NCBI GenBank assembly: GCA_026004935.1
Contig: BPKC01000001.1
Location: forward strand, 1,961,491 to 2,025,490
Source: Rhodothalassiaceae bacterium
GTDB taxonomy: Bacteria > Pseudomonadota > Alphaproteobacteria > Sphingomonadales > Rhodothalassiaceae
Direction of reading: 5' to 3'
Length of the DNA stretch: 64,000 nt
Of this stretch, positions 1 to 8,961 are shown in pieces (the first letter of the stretch is position 1; each line of letters starts with the position of its first letter). The notes below the pieces were generated by a model. That model was not told the origin of the DNA. It worked only from the letters and a program-made list of their open reading frames with translations, and ran no database searches. A program made the position numbers and the translations under genes.

Positions 1-165
1 CAGAGCACCATGATCGGCCGGCTGTTGTGGAACGAGTTCTTCGCCAACCGCGACTGGCCGATGGCGTCCGCGATCGCCGTGATCATGCTGCTTCTGCTGG
101 TCGTCCCGCTGATGGTCTTCGAAAGGCGGGTGGTGGCGGCGAACGGGAAGGAGGCGGCGCCATGA
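1..165 (+). CDS. Polyamine ABC transporter permease, C-terminal fragment (PotH-like)
   Basis: This is the last 54 residues of an inner-membrane permease whose start lies before the window. The reading frame is open from base 1 to the TGA at 163-165. The visible part contains the segment MIGRLLWNEFFANRDWP followed by one hydrophobic helix and a basic tail, which is the usual end of the PotH/PotB permease of spermidine/putrescine importers. Its stop overlaps the start of the next permease (ATGA), as is normal for a PotH-PotI pair. The substrate is inferred from the putrescine-degrading genes that follow; only the membrane end of the protein can be seen. Confidence 0.8.
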   Translation, partial: QSTMIGRLLWNEFFANRDWPMASAIAVIMLLLLVVPLMVFERRVVAANGKEAAP

Positions 166-965
166 GGCGCTGGCGCGTCCATCCCGGCGTCGTCACGGCC
201 GCGGCCTTCGGCTACGCCTTCCTGTATCTGCCGATCGCCGTGCTCGTGCTCTACTCCTTCAACGCCTCGCCGCGGGTCGCCGTCTGGCAGGGGTTCTCGG
301 TGCGCTGGTATGCGGCGCTGATCCATGATCCCCAGCTCATCGGCGCCGCCCTGCTCTCGCTGAAGGTGGCGGCCATCGCGGCGACGGTGGCGACGGTCAT
401 CGGCCTCATGGCGGCGATCGCGCTGGTGCGCTTCGGCCGCTTCAGGGGGCGCAGCCTGTTCGCGGGCCTCATCGGCGCGCCGCTCGTGGTGCCCGACGTG
501 GTGCTCGGGCTTGCGCTTCTGCTCTTCTTCGTCGCGCTCGCCGATCTCGTCGGCTGGCCGGCGCACCGCGGCTTTCCCACCATCACGCTCGCGCATGCGA
601 CCTTCGGCGTCGCCTATGCGACGGTCGTGATCCGCGCGCGCCTCATGCGCTTCGACCCCGCAATCGAGGAGGCGGCGCGCGATCTCGGGGCGTCCGAATG
701 GCGGGTCTTCCGGCGGGTGACCCTGCCGCTGCTTCTTCCCGCGCTGGCGTCGGCCTGGCTGCTCGCCTTCACGCTGTCCCTCGACGATCTCGTGGTCGCG
801 AGCTTCGTCTCGGGGCCCGGGGCCTCGACGCTGCCGATGGTGATCTTCTCGAAGGTCCGCCTGGGCCTCTCGCCCGAGGTGAACGCCCTCGCCAGCATCC
901 TCATGCTCTTCGTCGTGATCGCGGTGGCCGCGAGCTTCCGCCTCATGCGCCGGCAGGGGGAGTGA
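162..965 (+). CDS. potI: Polyamine ABC transporter permease (PotI-like)
   Basis: Inner-membrane permease, 267 residues, that forms a heterodimer channel with the preceding PotH-like protein. I chose the ATG at 162 because it overlaps the upstream stop in ATGA and starts directly before a basic residue cluster and the first membrane helix. About six hydrophobic segments are visible. The cytoplasmic EAA loop that contacts the ATPase is clear (EEAARDLGASEWRVFRRVTL, about residues 166-185). The length fits the PotC/PotI family. It is followed after 3 bases by an oxidoreductase of putrescine catabolism, so import of putrescine or a related polyamine is likely. The ATP-binding and binding-protein genes must lie upstream. 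Confidence 0.87.
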   Translation: MRRWRVHPGVVTAAAFGYAFLYLPIAVLVLYSFNASPRVAVWQGFSVRWYAALIHDPQLIGAALLSLKVAAIAATVATVIGLMAAIALVRFGRFRGRSLFAGLIGAPLVVPDVVLGLALLLFFVALADLVGWPAHRGFPTITLAHATFGVAYATVVIRARLMRFDPAIEEAARDLGASEWRVFRRVTLPLLLPALASAWLLAFTLSLDDLVVASFVSGPGASTLPMVIFSKVRLGLSPEVNALASILMLFVVIAVAASFRLMRRQGE

Positions 966-968
966 GCG

Positions 969-2264
969 ATGCGCGAGCCGGCCCTGCCCCCCTACCCCGG
1001 GTCCTGGTACGCGGCCAGCCGCGCCGGCGAGATCGGCTTCGCCCCGCTTGCGGGTGACGCGCGCGCCGATGTGGCGGTGGTGGGCGGCGGCTATACGGGC
1101 CTGTCGGCGGCCCTGCATCTCGCCGAGGCGGGCGTCGACGTCGTGCTGCTCGAGGCGCGGCGCGTGGGCTGGGGCGCCTCTGGCCTGAACGGCGGCCAGC
1201 TCGGCTCCGGCCAGCGCTGGGACGTGGACGAGCTGGAGGAGGCTTTCGGGCGCGAGCGGGCGCGCGCGCTCTGGGATCTCGCCGAGGAGGCGAAGGCGCT
1301 GGTGAAAGAGCGCATCGCCCGCCACCGGATCCCCTGCCACTTCCGGCCCGGGATCCTGCATGTCGCCCACAAGCCGCGCTTCGTCCCGCGCTGGTTCGCC
1401 CTCGTCGAGAAGCTGCGGCGCGACTACGGCTACGATGAGATCGAGGCGCTGGACCGGCACCAGCTCGCCGCGCACATCGGCTCCGACCGCTATTACGGCG
1501 GCACCTACGACCGCGGCGCCGGGCACCTGCATCCCCTCAACCTCGCCCTCGGCCTTGCGCGCGCGGCGCACGAGGCGGGCGCGCGCATCCACGAGGCGAC
1601 CCCGGTCAGGCGCTACCGGCGCACGGCCGGCGGCCTGGTGCTGGAGACGCCGCAGGGCCGGGTCACCGCCGAACGCGTGGTGCTCGCCTGCAATGCCTAC
1701 GTCGACGGACTGGAGCCGCGCGTGCGCCGGCGCATCATGCCGATCCACAACTACATCATCGCCACCGAGCCCCTGGGCGAGGAGCGCGCGCGGCGGCTGC
1801 TGCCCACCGACGCCGCCGTCGCCGACAGCAAATTCGTGATCGACTATTTCCGCCTCAGCCACGACCGCCGGCTGCTCTTCGGCGGTGGCGAGAGCTACCG
1901 CCCGGACCTGCGCCGCGACGTGAAGACCTTCGTGCGCCCCTTCATGCTGAGGGTCTTCCCGGAGCTTGCGGACGTGCGCATCGACTTCGGCTGGGGCGGC
2001 ACGCTCGCCGTGACGCTCCCCCGCCTGCCGGACTTCGGCCGCCTCGACGGCGGGCGCATTCTCTACGCTCAGGGCTATTCGGGCCACGGGGTGGCGCTCG
2101 CCAATCTCGGCGGCCGGCTCATCGCCGAGGCGCTTCTGGGCGAGCCGGAGCGCTTCGATCTCATGGCATCGCTGCCTGTCCCGCCCTTTCCCGGCGGGCG
2201 GCTGCTGCGCTGGCCGGTCTTCGTTGCGGGTATGCTCTACTACGCCCTGCGCGACCGGCTGTGA
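969..2264 (+). CDS. puuB: FAD-dependent oxidoreductase, gamma-glutamylputrescine oxidase-like (PuuB)
   Basis: A 431-residue flavoprotein of the DAO family. The dinucleotide-binding motif VVGGGYTGLSAALHLAEAG lies near residues 37-55, and GWGASGLNGGQLGSGQR follows, which is typical of PuuB/YcjA-type amine oxidases. The C-terminal stretch YAQGYSGHGVALANLGG is the second FAD-contacting region. In the Puu pathway this enzyme oxidises gamma-glutamylputrescine to the aldehyde. The ATG is 3 bases after the permease stop, and an aldehyde dehydrogenase and a glutamine-synthetase-like ligase follow, so the cluster contains all three early Puu activities. The exact amine oxidised is inferred from context. 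Confidence 0.82.
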   Translation: MREPALPPYPGSWYAASRAGEIGFAPLAGDARADVAVVGGGYTGLSAALHLAEAGVDVVLLEARRVGWGASGLNGGQLGSGQRWDVDELEEAFGRERARALWDLAEEAKALVKERIARHRIPCHFRPGILHVAHKPRFVPRWFALVEKLRRDYGYDEIEALDRHQLAAHIGSDRYYGGTYDRGAGHLHPLNLALGLARAAHEAGARIHEATPVRRYRRTAGGLVLETPQGRVTAERVVLACNAYVDGLEPRVRRRIMPIHNYIIATEPLGEERARRLLPTDAAVADSKFVIDYFRLSHDRRLLFGGGESYRPDLRRDVKTFVRPFMLRVFPELADVRIDFGWGGTLAVTLPRLPDFGRLDGGRILYAQGYSGHGVALANLGGRLIAEALLGEPERFDLMASLPVPPFPGGRLLRWPVFVAGMLYYALRDRL

Positions 2265-2284
2265 CGAGAAAGGAGGATCGGACC

Positions 2285-3787
2285 ATGGCCGACGACGCAC
2301 GTGCGCACACCGACTGGCAGGCGCTCAAGGCCGGCCTCACGCTTCCGCGCGACGCCTTCATCGACGGCCGCCGGCAGCCCGCGGCAAGCGGCGAGCGCTT
2401 CGCGGACGTCAATCCCGCAACCGAGGAGGTGCTCGCCGATGTCGCGTCCTGCGGGGCGCAGGACGTGGACCGGGCGGTGGCCGGGGCGCGCGCGGCCTTC
2501 GAGGACGGGCGCTGGCGCCATCTGCACCCGGCCGAGCGCGGCAGGCGGCTGATGCGGCTCGCCGAGATCGTCGAATCCCGAAAGGAGGTCTTCGCGCTGG
2601 TCGAGTCCCTCGACACGGGAAAGCCCGTCTCGGACGCGCTCGCGATCGACATGGCGGCGGTGGTGCGCTGCCTGCACTGGTACGGCGAGGCGGCCGACAA
2701 GCTGATGGACGAGATCGCCCCCACCGACCCCTCGGCGCTCGCGCTCGTCACGCGCGAGCCGGTGGGGGTCGTGGCCGCCGTCGTGCCGTGGAACTTTCCG
2801 CTCCTGATGGCGGCGTGGAAGATCGGACCCGCGCTGGCGGCCGGCAATTCCGTGGTGCTGAAGCCGGCGGAGGAATCGCCGCTGACGGCGCTCATGCTGG
2901 CCGAGGCCGCGATCGAGGCCGGGATTCCGGCGGGCGTCCTGCAGGTCGTGCCGGGCTTCGGCGAGACGGCGGGGCGCGCGCTGGGGCTTCATCCGGATGT
3001 CGACATGGTGGCCTTCACCGGCTCGACCGAGGTGGGCAAGCTGTTCCTGCAGTATGCCGGCCAGTCCAACATGAAGCGGGTGTCGCTGGAATGCGGCGGC
3101 AAGTCGCCGCACATCGTCATGGCGGACTGCCCGGATCTCGACGCCGCGGCCGAGGCCGCCGCGGGCGCCATCTTCTTCAACCAGGGCGAGGTCTGCACGG
3201 CGGGCTCGCGGCTGCTCCTGGACGAGCGCATCCATGACGATTTCATGGACCGGCTGCTGAAGGCGGCGCGGCGCTGGCGCGTCGGCGATCCCCTCGATCC
3301 CGCGACACGCATCGGGCCGCTGGTGAGCGCCCGGCAGAAGGAGCGGGTGGAAGGCTACATCGCCGCCGGGCGCGAGGAGGCGGGCGAGCCGGTCTTCACC
3401 GGCGCGCTGCCCCCGGCCAACCGCGGCTTCTTCGTGCCGCCGATGATCTTCGATCGCGTGGCCGCCGATGCGCGGATCGCGCGCGAGGAGATCTTCGGGC
3501 CGGTGCTCGCGGTGATGACCTTCCGCGACGAGGAGGAGGCCGTCCGGATCGCCAACGACACGATCTACGGCCTCGCCGGAGCCGTCTGGAGCCGCGACAT
3601 CAACCGCGCCCACCGCATGGCGCGGGCGATCCGCGCCGGCACGGTCTGGGTCAACTGCTGGGATCCCACCGGCGACATGACGATCCCCTTCGGCGGCTTC
3701 AAGCAGTCCGGGTTCGGGCGCGACAAGTCGCTGCATGCGCTCGAAAAATACACGGACTTCAAGACGACCTGGATCGCCCTGTCATGA
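2285..3787 (+). CDS. puuC: Aldehyde dehydrogenase (PuuC-like)
   Basis: A 500-residue NAD(P)-dependent aldehyde dehydrogenase. The ATG at 2285 was chosen because AAAGGAGG precedes it by 8 bases; a GTG 24 bases earlier is weaker. Conserved elements are the coenzyme-binding PWNFPLLMAAWK, the FTGSTEVGK turn, the ECGGKSPHIV segment with the general base, and the catalytic Cys in FFNQGEVCTAGSR. In putrescine use it oxidises gamma-glutamyl-gamma-aminobutyraldehyde. It may also take other amino-aldehydes, since family members are broad. It sits between the oxidase and the ligase in one operon, overlapping the latter by four bases. Confidence 0.87.
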   Translation: MADDARAHTDWQALKAGLTLPRDAFIDGRRQPAASGERFADVNPATEEVLADVASCGAQDVDRAVAGARAAFEDGRWRHLHPAERGRRLMRLAEIVESRKEVFALVESLDTGKPVSDALAIDMAAVVRCLHWYGEAADKLMDEIAPTDPSALALVTREPVGVVAAVVPWNFPLLMAAWKIGPALAAGNSVVLKPAEESPLTALMLAEAAIEAGIPAGVLQVVPGFGETAGRALGLHPDVDMVAFTGSTEVGKLFLQYAGQSNMKRVSLECGGKSPHIVMADCPDLDAAAEAAAGAIFFNQGEVCTAGSRLLLDERIHDDFMDRLLKAARRWRVGDPLDPATRIGPLVSARQKERVEGYIAAGREEAGEPVFTGALPPANRGFFVPPMIFDRVAADARIAREEIFGPVLAVMTFRDEEEAVRIANDTIYGLAGAVWSRDINRAHRMARAIRAGTVWVNCWDPTGDMTIPFGGFKQSGFGRDKSLHALEKYTDFKTTWIALS

Positions 3788-5196
3788 CCGCCGCCAACCC
3801 GCGCCGGGACGACGCGTTGTCGGATGAGGCCCGCCGCATGCGGGCCGAGGTCTTCGACGCTTTCTGCGCCCGGCATCCTCAGATCGCGCGCTTCGAGGCC
3901 TATGTCTTCGACCTTCACGGCCGCGCCCGCGGCAAGCGGTATGCGCGCGAGGCCGCCCGGCGCGTCTTCATGGACGGCTGCGCGGTTTCGAACTCCACCT
4001 TCCTGCTGGATGCGAGCGGCAGCGTCACCAATGCCGGCGGCTCCGGCTTCGACGATGGCGACCCGGACGTCCAGGCGATCGCCCTGCCCCACACGCTCGC
4101 CATCATGCCCTGGGCGGACCCGCCGGCCGCCCAGTTCCAGCTCGCCGCGCGCGGCGGGCAGGAGGGCCGGCCCGATCTCGACCCCCGCATCCATGCCGGG
4201 CGTCTTGTCGAGGCGCTTGCGCGCGAAGGACTGGCGGCGACCGTCGCCTTCGAGCTCGAATTCTATCTGCTCGCCCCGCGCCTGTCGCCGGCGGGTGCCC
4301 CCCTGCCGCCGCGCGCGCCGGTCGGCGGCCGGCGCGATCCGGACCATCAGGTCTACGACATGGAGCAGCTCGCGGAATTCGCGCCCGTCATCGAGGACAT
4401 CCTGGCCGCCGCCGAGCGCCAGGGGCTGCCGGTGACCGTCGCCTCCACGGAATACGGCCGCGGCCAGTTCGAGGCCAATCTCCACCACCGCACGGACGCG
4501 CTGCGCGCGGCGGACGAGGCGCTGGCGCTCAGACGGCTGGTCAAGGGCGTCGCGCGCCGGCACGGGCTTGCCGCGAGCTTCATGCCGAAGCCGTTCCTGG
4601 ACGATGCGGGCTCCGGCATGCACGTCAACGTCTCGCTTGCCGATGCGACCGGCCGCCCGCTTTTCGCACCCGGCGCGGACGGCGCCCTTCCCGCCCCGCT
4701 TGCGCGGGCGATCGCGGGGCTCGTCGAGACGCTTCCGGCCTTCCTCGCCCTGTTCGCCCCGCACCGCAACGCCTGGCGGCGCTACCGGCCAAATCTCTTC
4801 GTGCCCGTCGCGGCCAACTGGGGGATCGACAACCGCTCGGCGGCGCTGCGCGTGATCCTTGACGAGCCCGCGCGCTGCCGCATCGAGCACCGCGTGGCCG
4901 GCGCCGACGCCAGCGCCCATCTCGTGCTGCTCGCCGTGCTGGCCGGCATGCTCCACGGGATCCGCCGCCGCCTCGACCCGCCGCCGCCGGTCGCCGGCAA
5001 TGCGGGCGGGGCCATGGATCCCGCCTTCGCGGCAGGGCCCGCCGCCGCGATCTCGCGGCTCAGGGACGCCGCACCCGCCCTTGCGCCCGACATCGACGCC
5101 ACCTATCTGCCGCGGGTGGCGGACGCCCTGGCGCACGAGCTCGCGCGGCTGGAGTCGGAAGAGATCCCGCCGCTCGAATACCGCTGGTATCTGTGA
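3784..5196 (+). CDS. puuA: Glutamine synthetase family ligase (PuuA-like)
   Basis: A 470-residue member of the glutamine synthetase fold. The N-terminal beta-grasp part contains YVFDLHGRARGKRY. The catalytic domain carries the metal- and glutamate-binding features ELEFYLL, GQFEANL and SGMHVNVSL, and the C-terminal part has NRSAALRVI. Its divergence from GlnA, its length and its place after puuB and puuC support gamma-glutamylation of putrescine or another amine rather than ammonia assimilation. The ATG overlaps the dehydrogenase stop (ATGA), so translation is coupled. The precise substrate cannot be read from the sequence. Confidence 0.8.
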   Translation: MTAANPRRDDALSDEARRMRAEVFDAFCARHPQIARFEAYVFDLHGRARGKRYAREAARRVFMDGCAVSNSTFLLDASGSVTNAGGSGFDDGDPDVQAIALPHTLAIMPWADPPAAQFQLAARGGQEGRPDLDPRIHAGRLVEALAREGLAATVAFELEFYLLAPRLSPAGAPLPPRAPVGGRRDPDHQVYDMEQLAEFAPVIEDILAAAERQGLPVTVASTEYGRGQFEANLHHRTDALRAADEALALRRLVKGVARRHGLAASFMPKPFLDDAGSGMHVNVSLADATGRPLFAPGADGALPAPLARAIAGLVETLPAFLALFAPHRNAWRRYRPNLFVPVAANWGIDNRSAALRVILDEPARCRIEHRVAGADASAHLVLLAVLAGMLHGIRRRLDPPPPVAGNAGGAMDPAFAAGPAAAISRLRDAAPALAPDIDATYLPRVADALAHELARLESEEIPPLEYRWYL

Positions 5197-5216
5197 GGCG
5201 GGCCGGCAAGCGGAAC

Positions 5217-5975
5217 ATGGACATCGATCTTCAAAGCCGCGTCCTCTACCGGGACGGATGGATCATCGTCATCGACAAGCCGGCGGGCCTGTCCGTGCAC
5301 GCGGGGCCGAGCGGGCGCCCCTCGCTCGAGGACTTCCGCCACCAGCTCCGCTTCGGCCTGCCGCGCCTGCCGGAGCTGGCGCATCGGCTGGATGCCGACA
5401 CCTCCGGCTGCCTCGTGCTGGGCCGCCACCGCCGGGCGCTGCGGCGCCTCGGAGAGCTGTTCCGCTCCGGCGCCGTGGACAAGACCTATCACGCGGTCGT
5501 CGCCGGGATTCCGGAAGCCGATGCGGGCGAAATCGCGCTGCCGCTGAGCAAGATCTCCTCACCCGCGCGCGGCTGGCGCATCGTCGCCAGCGACGACGGG
5601 CAGCCGGCGCGGACCCGCTGGCGCGTGATCGCGCGCGACGAGGGGCGCGGCCGCAGCCTTCTCGAGCTCACCCCGCTCACGGGCCGCACGCACCAGCTGC
5701 GCGTGCATCTGGCGGCGATCGGCCATCCCATCCTGGGAGACCCGAAATACGCGCCCGCGGACGTGCGCGCGGCGGCGCCGCGGCTGCTGCTCCACGCATC
5801 CAGCCTGCGCCTGCCGCTGTTCGCGGACCGGCCGGCGATCGCCGTCACCGCGCCGCTTCCGCACGCATTCCTTGCCGCAGGAAACTGGCGGACGGCCGAA
5901 GCGGACGCCCCGCTCCGCCGGCCCGAGCCCGCGGGCGCGCAGAATCGTGAAAATGTCGGAAACATTATTTCGTGA
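5217..5975 (+). CDS. RluA-family RNA pseudouridine synthase
   Basis: Enzyme of about 252 residues that isomerises uridine to pseudouridine in rRNA or tRNA. The catalytic motif AHRLDADTSGCLVLG, with its Asp, lies around residues 54-68, and the later family motif TGRTHQLRVHLAAIGHPILG is intact. An S4 domain is absent, as in RluA/TruC-type members. I prefer the ATG at 5217; a GTG at 5193 overlapping the previous stop would add eight residues. It follows the putrescine genes with overlap or close spacing, which looks like operon hitch-hiking rather than a shared function. The target RNA position is unknown. Confidence 0.85.
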   Translation: MDIDLQSRVLYRDGWIIVIDKPAGLSVHAGPSGRPSLEDFRHQLRFGLPRLPELAHRLDADTSGCLVLGRHRRALRRLGELFRSGAVDKTYHAVVAGIPEADAGEIALPLSKISSPARGWRIVASDDGQPARTRWRVIARDEGRGRSLLELTPLTGRTHQLRVHLAAIGHPILGDPKYAPADVRAAAPRLLLHASSLRLPLFADRPAIAVTAPLPHAFLAAGNWRTAEADAPLRRPEPAGAQNRENVGNIIS

Positions 5976-5977
5976 AT

Positions 5978-5998
5978 ATGCGCGCAACTTTTGCGCAT
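5978..5998. terminator. Short inverted repeat after the pseudouridine synthase gene
   Basis: Arms ATGCGC and GCGCAT enclose a 9-base loop, three bases beyond the stop codon at 5975. There is no clear T-run after it, so it is at best a weak or Rho-assisted terminator between the putrescine operon and the kinase gene. Confidence 0.25.
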
Positions 5999-6010
5999 TG
6001 CCGGCCAAGC

Positions 6011-6040
6011 TTGCGGCCACTTGCGTACAAGGGCTATAGT
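6011..6040 (+). promoter_or_regulatory. Candidate sigma70-type promoter of the hybrid kinase gene
   Basis: TTGCGG at 6011-6016 and TATAGT at 6035-6040 are separated by 18 bases, and the ATG at 6082 lies about 40 bases downstream. It sits in the most AT-rich stretch of this part of the window. The call rests on consensus similarity only. Confidence 0.4.
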
Positions 6041-6081
6041 TTTACCGCTCGCGGCGCGCAGATGCCAAGACATGCGGTGCA

Positions 6082-8811
6082 ATGAACCGGATCAACATTC
6101 CCACCGCCGACCCTGAGAGCGCATCCAGGGATCCGGGAAACTATCTCGATTTCATTGATCAGGGGCTGTGCGTCTTCGGGCCCGATTTCCGGCTGGTGAT
6201 GGCCAACAGGCCGTTCCAGCAGCTTCTCGACTATCCGCCCGAGCTCTGCCGGCCGGGCACCCATCTCCTCGAATTCCTCAAGATCGACTGCGCCCGTGGT
6301 TTGCACGGCGAGCTCACGCCGCAGGAGGTGTTCCAGCAGTTCCAGGCCGAGCTGGAGACGGCGCCGGCGGCGGTCTTCGAGACCCGCCTGCACAACGGCC
6401 GCGTCATCGAGTACGCGCGCCGGCGCACGCCCGAGGGCGCGGTGGTGTGCACCTTCACGAACATCACGGGATTGAGACGCGCCGCCGAGGCGCTGGAGCG
6501 CGATTCCAGCATCATCCGGCATCTCTCGGATGCGGTTGCCGTCACCGATCTCGAGTGCCGGGTATTGTTCCACAATCCGGCCTTCGCGCGGCTGTTCGAC
6601 ATCAACCCGCGCGACCAGAGCGCCGTGCCGCTGCCGCCCATGGGGTTCACCCATGCCTCGCGCCCCTGGCCGGCCTTCCGCGCGGCGATGGCGGAGGCGA
6701 TCGCGACCGACGGGCGCTTCACCTTCACGCTCGAGCTCGGCCGCGAGCGGCCGGACGAGCTGGTGGTGGAAGGGCTGATCGTGCCGCGCCGCGATACGGT
6801 CGGCGATCACGTCGGCTATCTCGCGATCTACCGCGACGTCACCGAGATGGCCCAGATCTCCCGCCGGCTGCTGCGTCAGGACCGGGTGATCTCGCAGCTC
6901 AACGAGGCGGTCATCATCGCGGACATCAACTGCGTGGCCACCGACTGCAACGAGGCGACCGAGCGCCTGCTCGGCTACAGCCGCGCGGAGCTCATCGGCA
7001 AATATCTGCCGGCCGTCATCTACGGCGACGCCGTCCCCGGCTATCCGCGTCCGGAGGACATCCACAACACCATCCAGACGCTGCACCGCTGGTCGGGGGA
7101 GATGCTGCTCAAGACGAAAAGCGGCGCGCACCGCCTGTTCGACTGCAATGTCCAGCCCTTCTACGACGAGCAGGGCCGGCACATCGGCTACATCGGCGTC
7201 CACCGCGACGTCACCGAGCGCCGTGCGGCCGAGGAGGCTCTGCGCCGCCAGGCGCTGGTGATGGAGCATCTCTCCGAGGCCGTCGTGGTGACCGACGCGA
7301 AGGGCGAACCCGAGGAATTCAACGCCTGCGCCGAAAGCCTGCTGGGGCTAACCGAGGAGCGCGACCTCGAATCGCCGGTGCGCGCGCGGCTGCAGGAGAT
7401 CGCCCGCACCGTGCTGCGCGAAGGCCGCTACGAGGGGGTCTACGAGCTCGCCCGGCCGGGCCGCGAGCCGCGGCACATCGACGTCGTCGCGGTGCCCGTC
7501 GCCACCAGGCCCGGGGCCGAGCCTTCGATCGTCTCGGTCCATCGCGACATCACCGAGCGCGTGCGCCAGCAGGAGGAGCAGGAGCGGCTGCGCGAGCGCA
7601 TGGCCCGCTGGGAGCGGCTCGAGACCCTCGGGCGGCTGGCCGGCGGCATGGCGCACGACTTCAACAATGTGCTCACCCCCATCATCGGCTATGCGCATCT
7701 CGTGCTGCACCAGCTCGATCCCGACAGCCCGGCGGCCGCCGACATGCGCAAGGTGATCGAGGGCATGGAGACGGCGCGCGAGCTGGTGCGCAACGTGCTC
7801 ACCTTCGGCCAGCGGCTGGAGACGCCTCGCCGCGCGATCCGCTTCGACCGCACGATCGAGACCGCGGTCGAGATGGCGCGTCCCATGCTGCCGGCGAATG
7901 TCGCGCTCGAGGTGTCCCTCAACTGCCCGGGCGCCACCATCCTCGCCAACACCACCCAGCTGCACCAGATCGTGATGAACCTTTTCAGCAATGCCGCCCA
8001 GGCGATGCCGGACGGCGGCCGCATCACCCTGCGCACGGACAGCGAGGGCGACGGGGAGCGCCACCGGCGCGAGCTCGGGCTGCCGGCGAGCGGCCATGTG
8101 CGCCTCGTCATCGAGGATACCGGCTGCGGCATTCCGCCCGATGCTCTCGAACACATCTTCGAGCCCTTCTTTACGACAAAGCCGAAGGGCAAGGGCACGG
8201 GGCTGGGCCTGAGCGTGGTGCACGGCATCGTGCGCGCGCATCACGGTGCGATCACGGTGGAAAGCACCGTCGGCCGGGGCACCCGCTTCGAGATCTTCTT
8301 CCCGCGCGCGAAGGCGGGTGCGGCGGGCCTGGCGGAGGAGGAGGCCGGGGCGGAGTTCGGCACGCCGGAACGCTGGCGGATCCTCGTGGTCGACGACGAC
8401 GCGGATGTTCTCGACAGCACGGCACGGGTGCTGGAGGCGGCGGGACACGAGGTCACCACCGCCCGCAGCCTGGACGAGGCGCGCAAGGCCTTCGCCGCCG
8501 CGCCCCCCCATGTCGTCATCACCGACTATGCGATCGGCGAGGAGACCGGCGAGACTCTGGTGCGGGAGCTGCGGGCGGGCGGCTTTGGCGGGCCCGTTCT
8601 CGTGATGAGCGGCAGGATCGAACCCGAGCTCATCGCGGGACATCGCCAGTGGGGCGCAGACGCGCTTCTCGTGAAGCCGATGCGCCCGCGCGAGGTCATC
8701 GCCGCCATCCGTCACGCTTTCACCCAAAAGGGCGCCCACTCTCCGCGCTCGCGGGCGGCGCCCGGCAGGCTGGAGAAGGATGCCCGGGCGGACGGGCGGC
8801 GAGAGAGCTGA
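6082..8811 (+). CDS. Multi-PAS hybrid sensor histidine kinase with C-terminal receiver domain
   Basis: A 909-residue signalling protein. No membrane helix or signal peptide is apparent, so it is probably cytoplasmic. Four PAS-type modules occupy roughly residues 20-130, 140-255, 265-385 and 395-500; several end in the DITER/DVTER-type signature that closes a PAS domain (for example YLAIYRDVTE and GVHRDVTERR). The phospho-acceptor box GGMAHDFNNVLTPIIGYAH places His near residue 525. The ATPase part shows the N box (NLFSNAAQAM) and the glycine box (GKGTGLGLSVVHG). A receiver follows from about residue 770, with acceptor Asp near 815 in ITDYAIGE. The stimulus is unknown. A response regulator gene lies 150 bases downstream. 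Confidence 0.9.
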   Translation: MNRINIPTADPESASRDPGNYLDFIDQGLCVFGPDFRLVMANRPFQQLLDYPPELCRPGTHLLEFLKIDCARGLHGELTPQEVFQQFQAELETAPAAVFETRLHNGRVIEYARRRTPEGAVVCTFTNITGLRRAAEALERDSSIIRHLSDAVAVTDLECRVLFHNPAFARLFDINPRDQSAVPLPPMGFTHASRPWPAFRAAMAEAIATDGRFTFTLELGRERPDELVVEGLIVPRRDTVGDHVGYLAIYRDVTEMAQISRRLLRQDRVISQLNEAVIIADINCVATDCNEATERLLGYSRAELIGKYLPAVIYGDAVPGYPRPEDIHNTIQTLHRWSGEMLLKTKSGAHRLFDCNVQPFYDEQGRHIGYIGVHRDVTERRAAEEALRRQALVMEHLSEAVVVTDAKGEPEEFNACAESLLGLTEERDLESPVRARLQEIARTVLREGRYEGVYELARPGREPRHIDVVAVPVATRPGAEPSIVSVHRDITERVRQQEEQERLRERMARWERLETLGRLAGGMAHDFNNVLTPIIGYAHLVLHQLDPDSPAAADMRKVIEGMETARELVRNVLTFGQRLETPRRAIRFDRTIETAVEMARPMLPANVALEVSLNCPGATILANTTQLHQIVMNLFSNAAQAMPDGGRITLRTDSEGDGERHRRELGLPASGHVRLVIEDTGCGIPPDALEHIFEPFFTTKPKGKGTGLGLSVVHGIVRAHHGAITVESTVGRGTRFEIFFPRAKAGAAGLAEEEAGAEFGTPERWRILVVDDDADVLDSTARVLEAAGHEVTTARSLDEARKAFAAAPPHVVITDYAIGEETGETLVRELRAGGFGGPVLVMSGRIEPELIAGHRQWGADALLVKPMRPREVIAAIRHAFTQKGAHSPRSRAAPGRLEKDARADGRRES

Positions 8812-8867
8812 GGCGACGGGACGTCGCCGGTTGACCGGAAGTGGCGGGACGGCGCGCGTCACGAATC

Positions 8868-8896
8868 TTTGCCGGAGCGTGCCATCGGTGTAAGCT
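8868..8896 (+). promoter_or_regulatory. Weak candidate promoter before the response regulator
   Basis: TTTGCC and TAAGCT are separated by 17 bases in the 150-base gap before the regulator start. Similarity to consensus is modest. If it is not used, the regulator is read through from the kinase gene. Confidence 0.25.
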
Positions 8897-8961
8897 GATC
8901 AGGGCGCAGGTGACGGGAAAGGCGGCTTCGGCACGCACGCAGAACACCGGGAGGCCGGAAG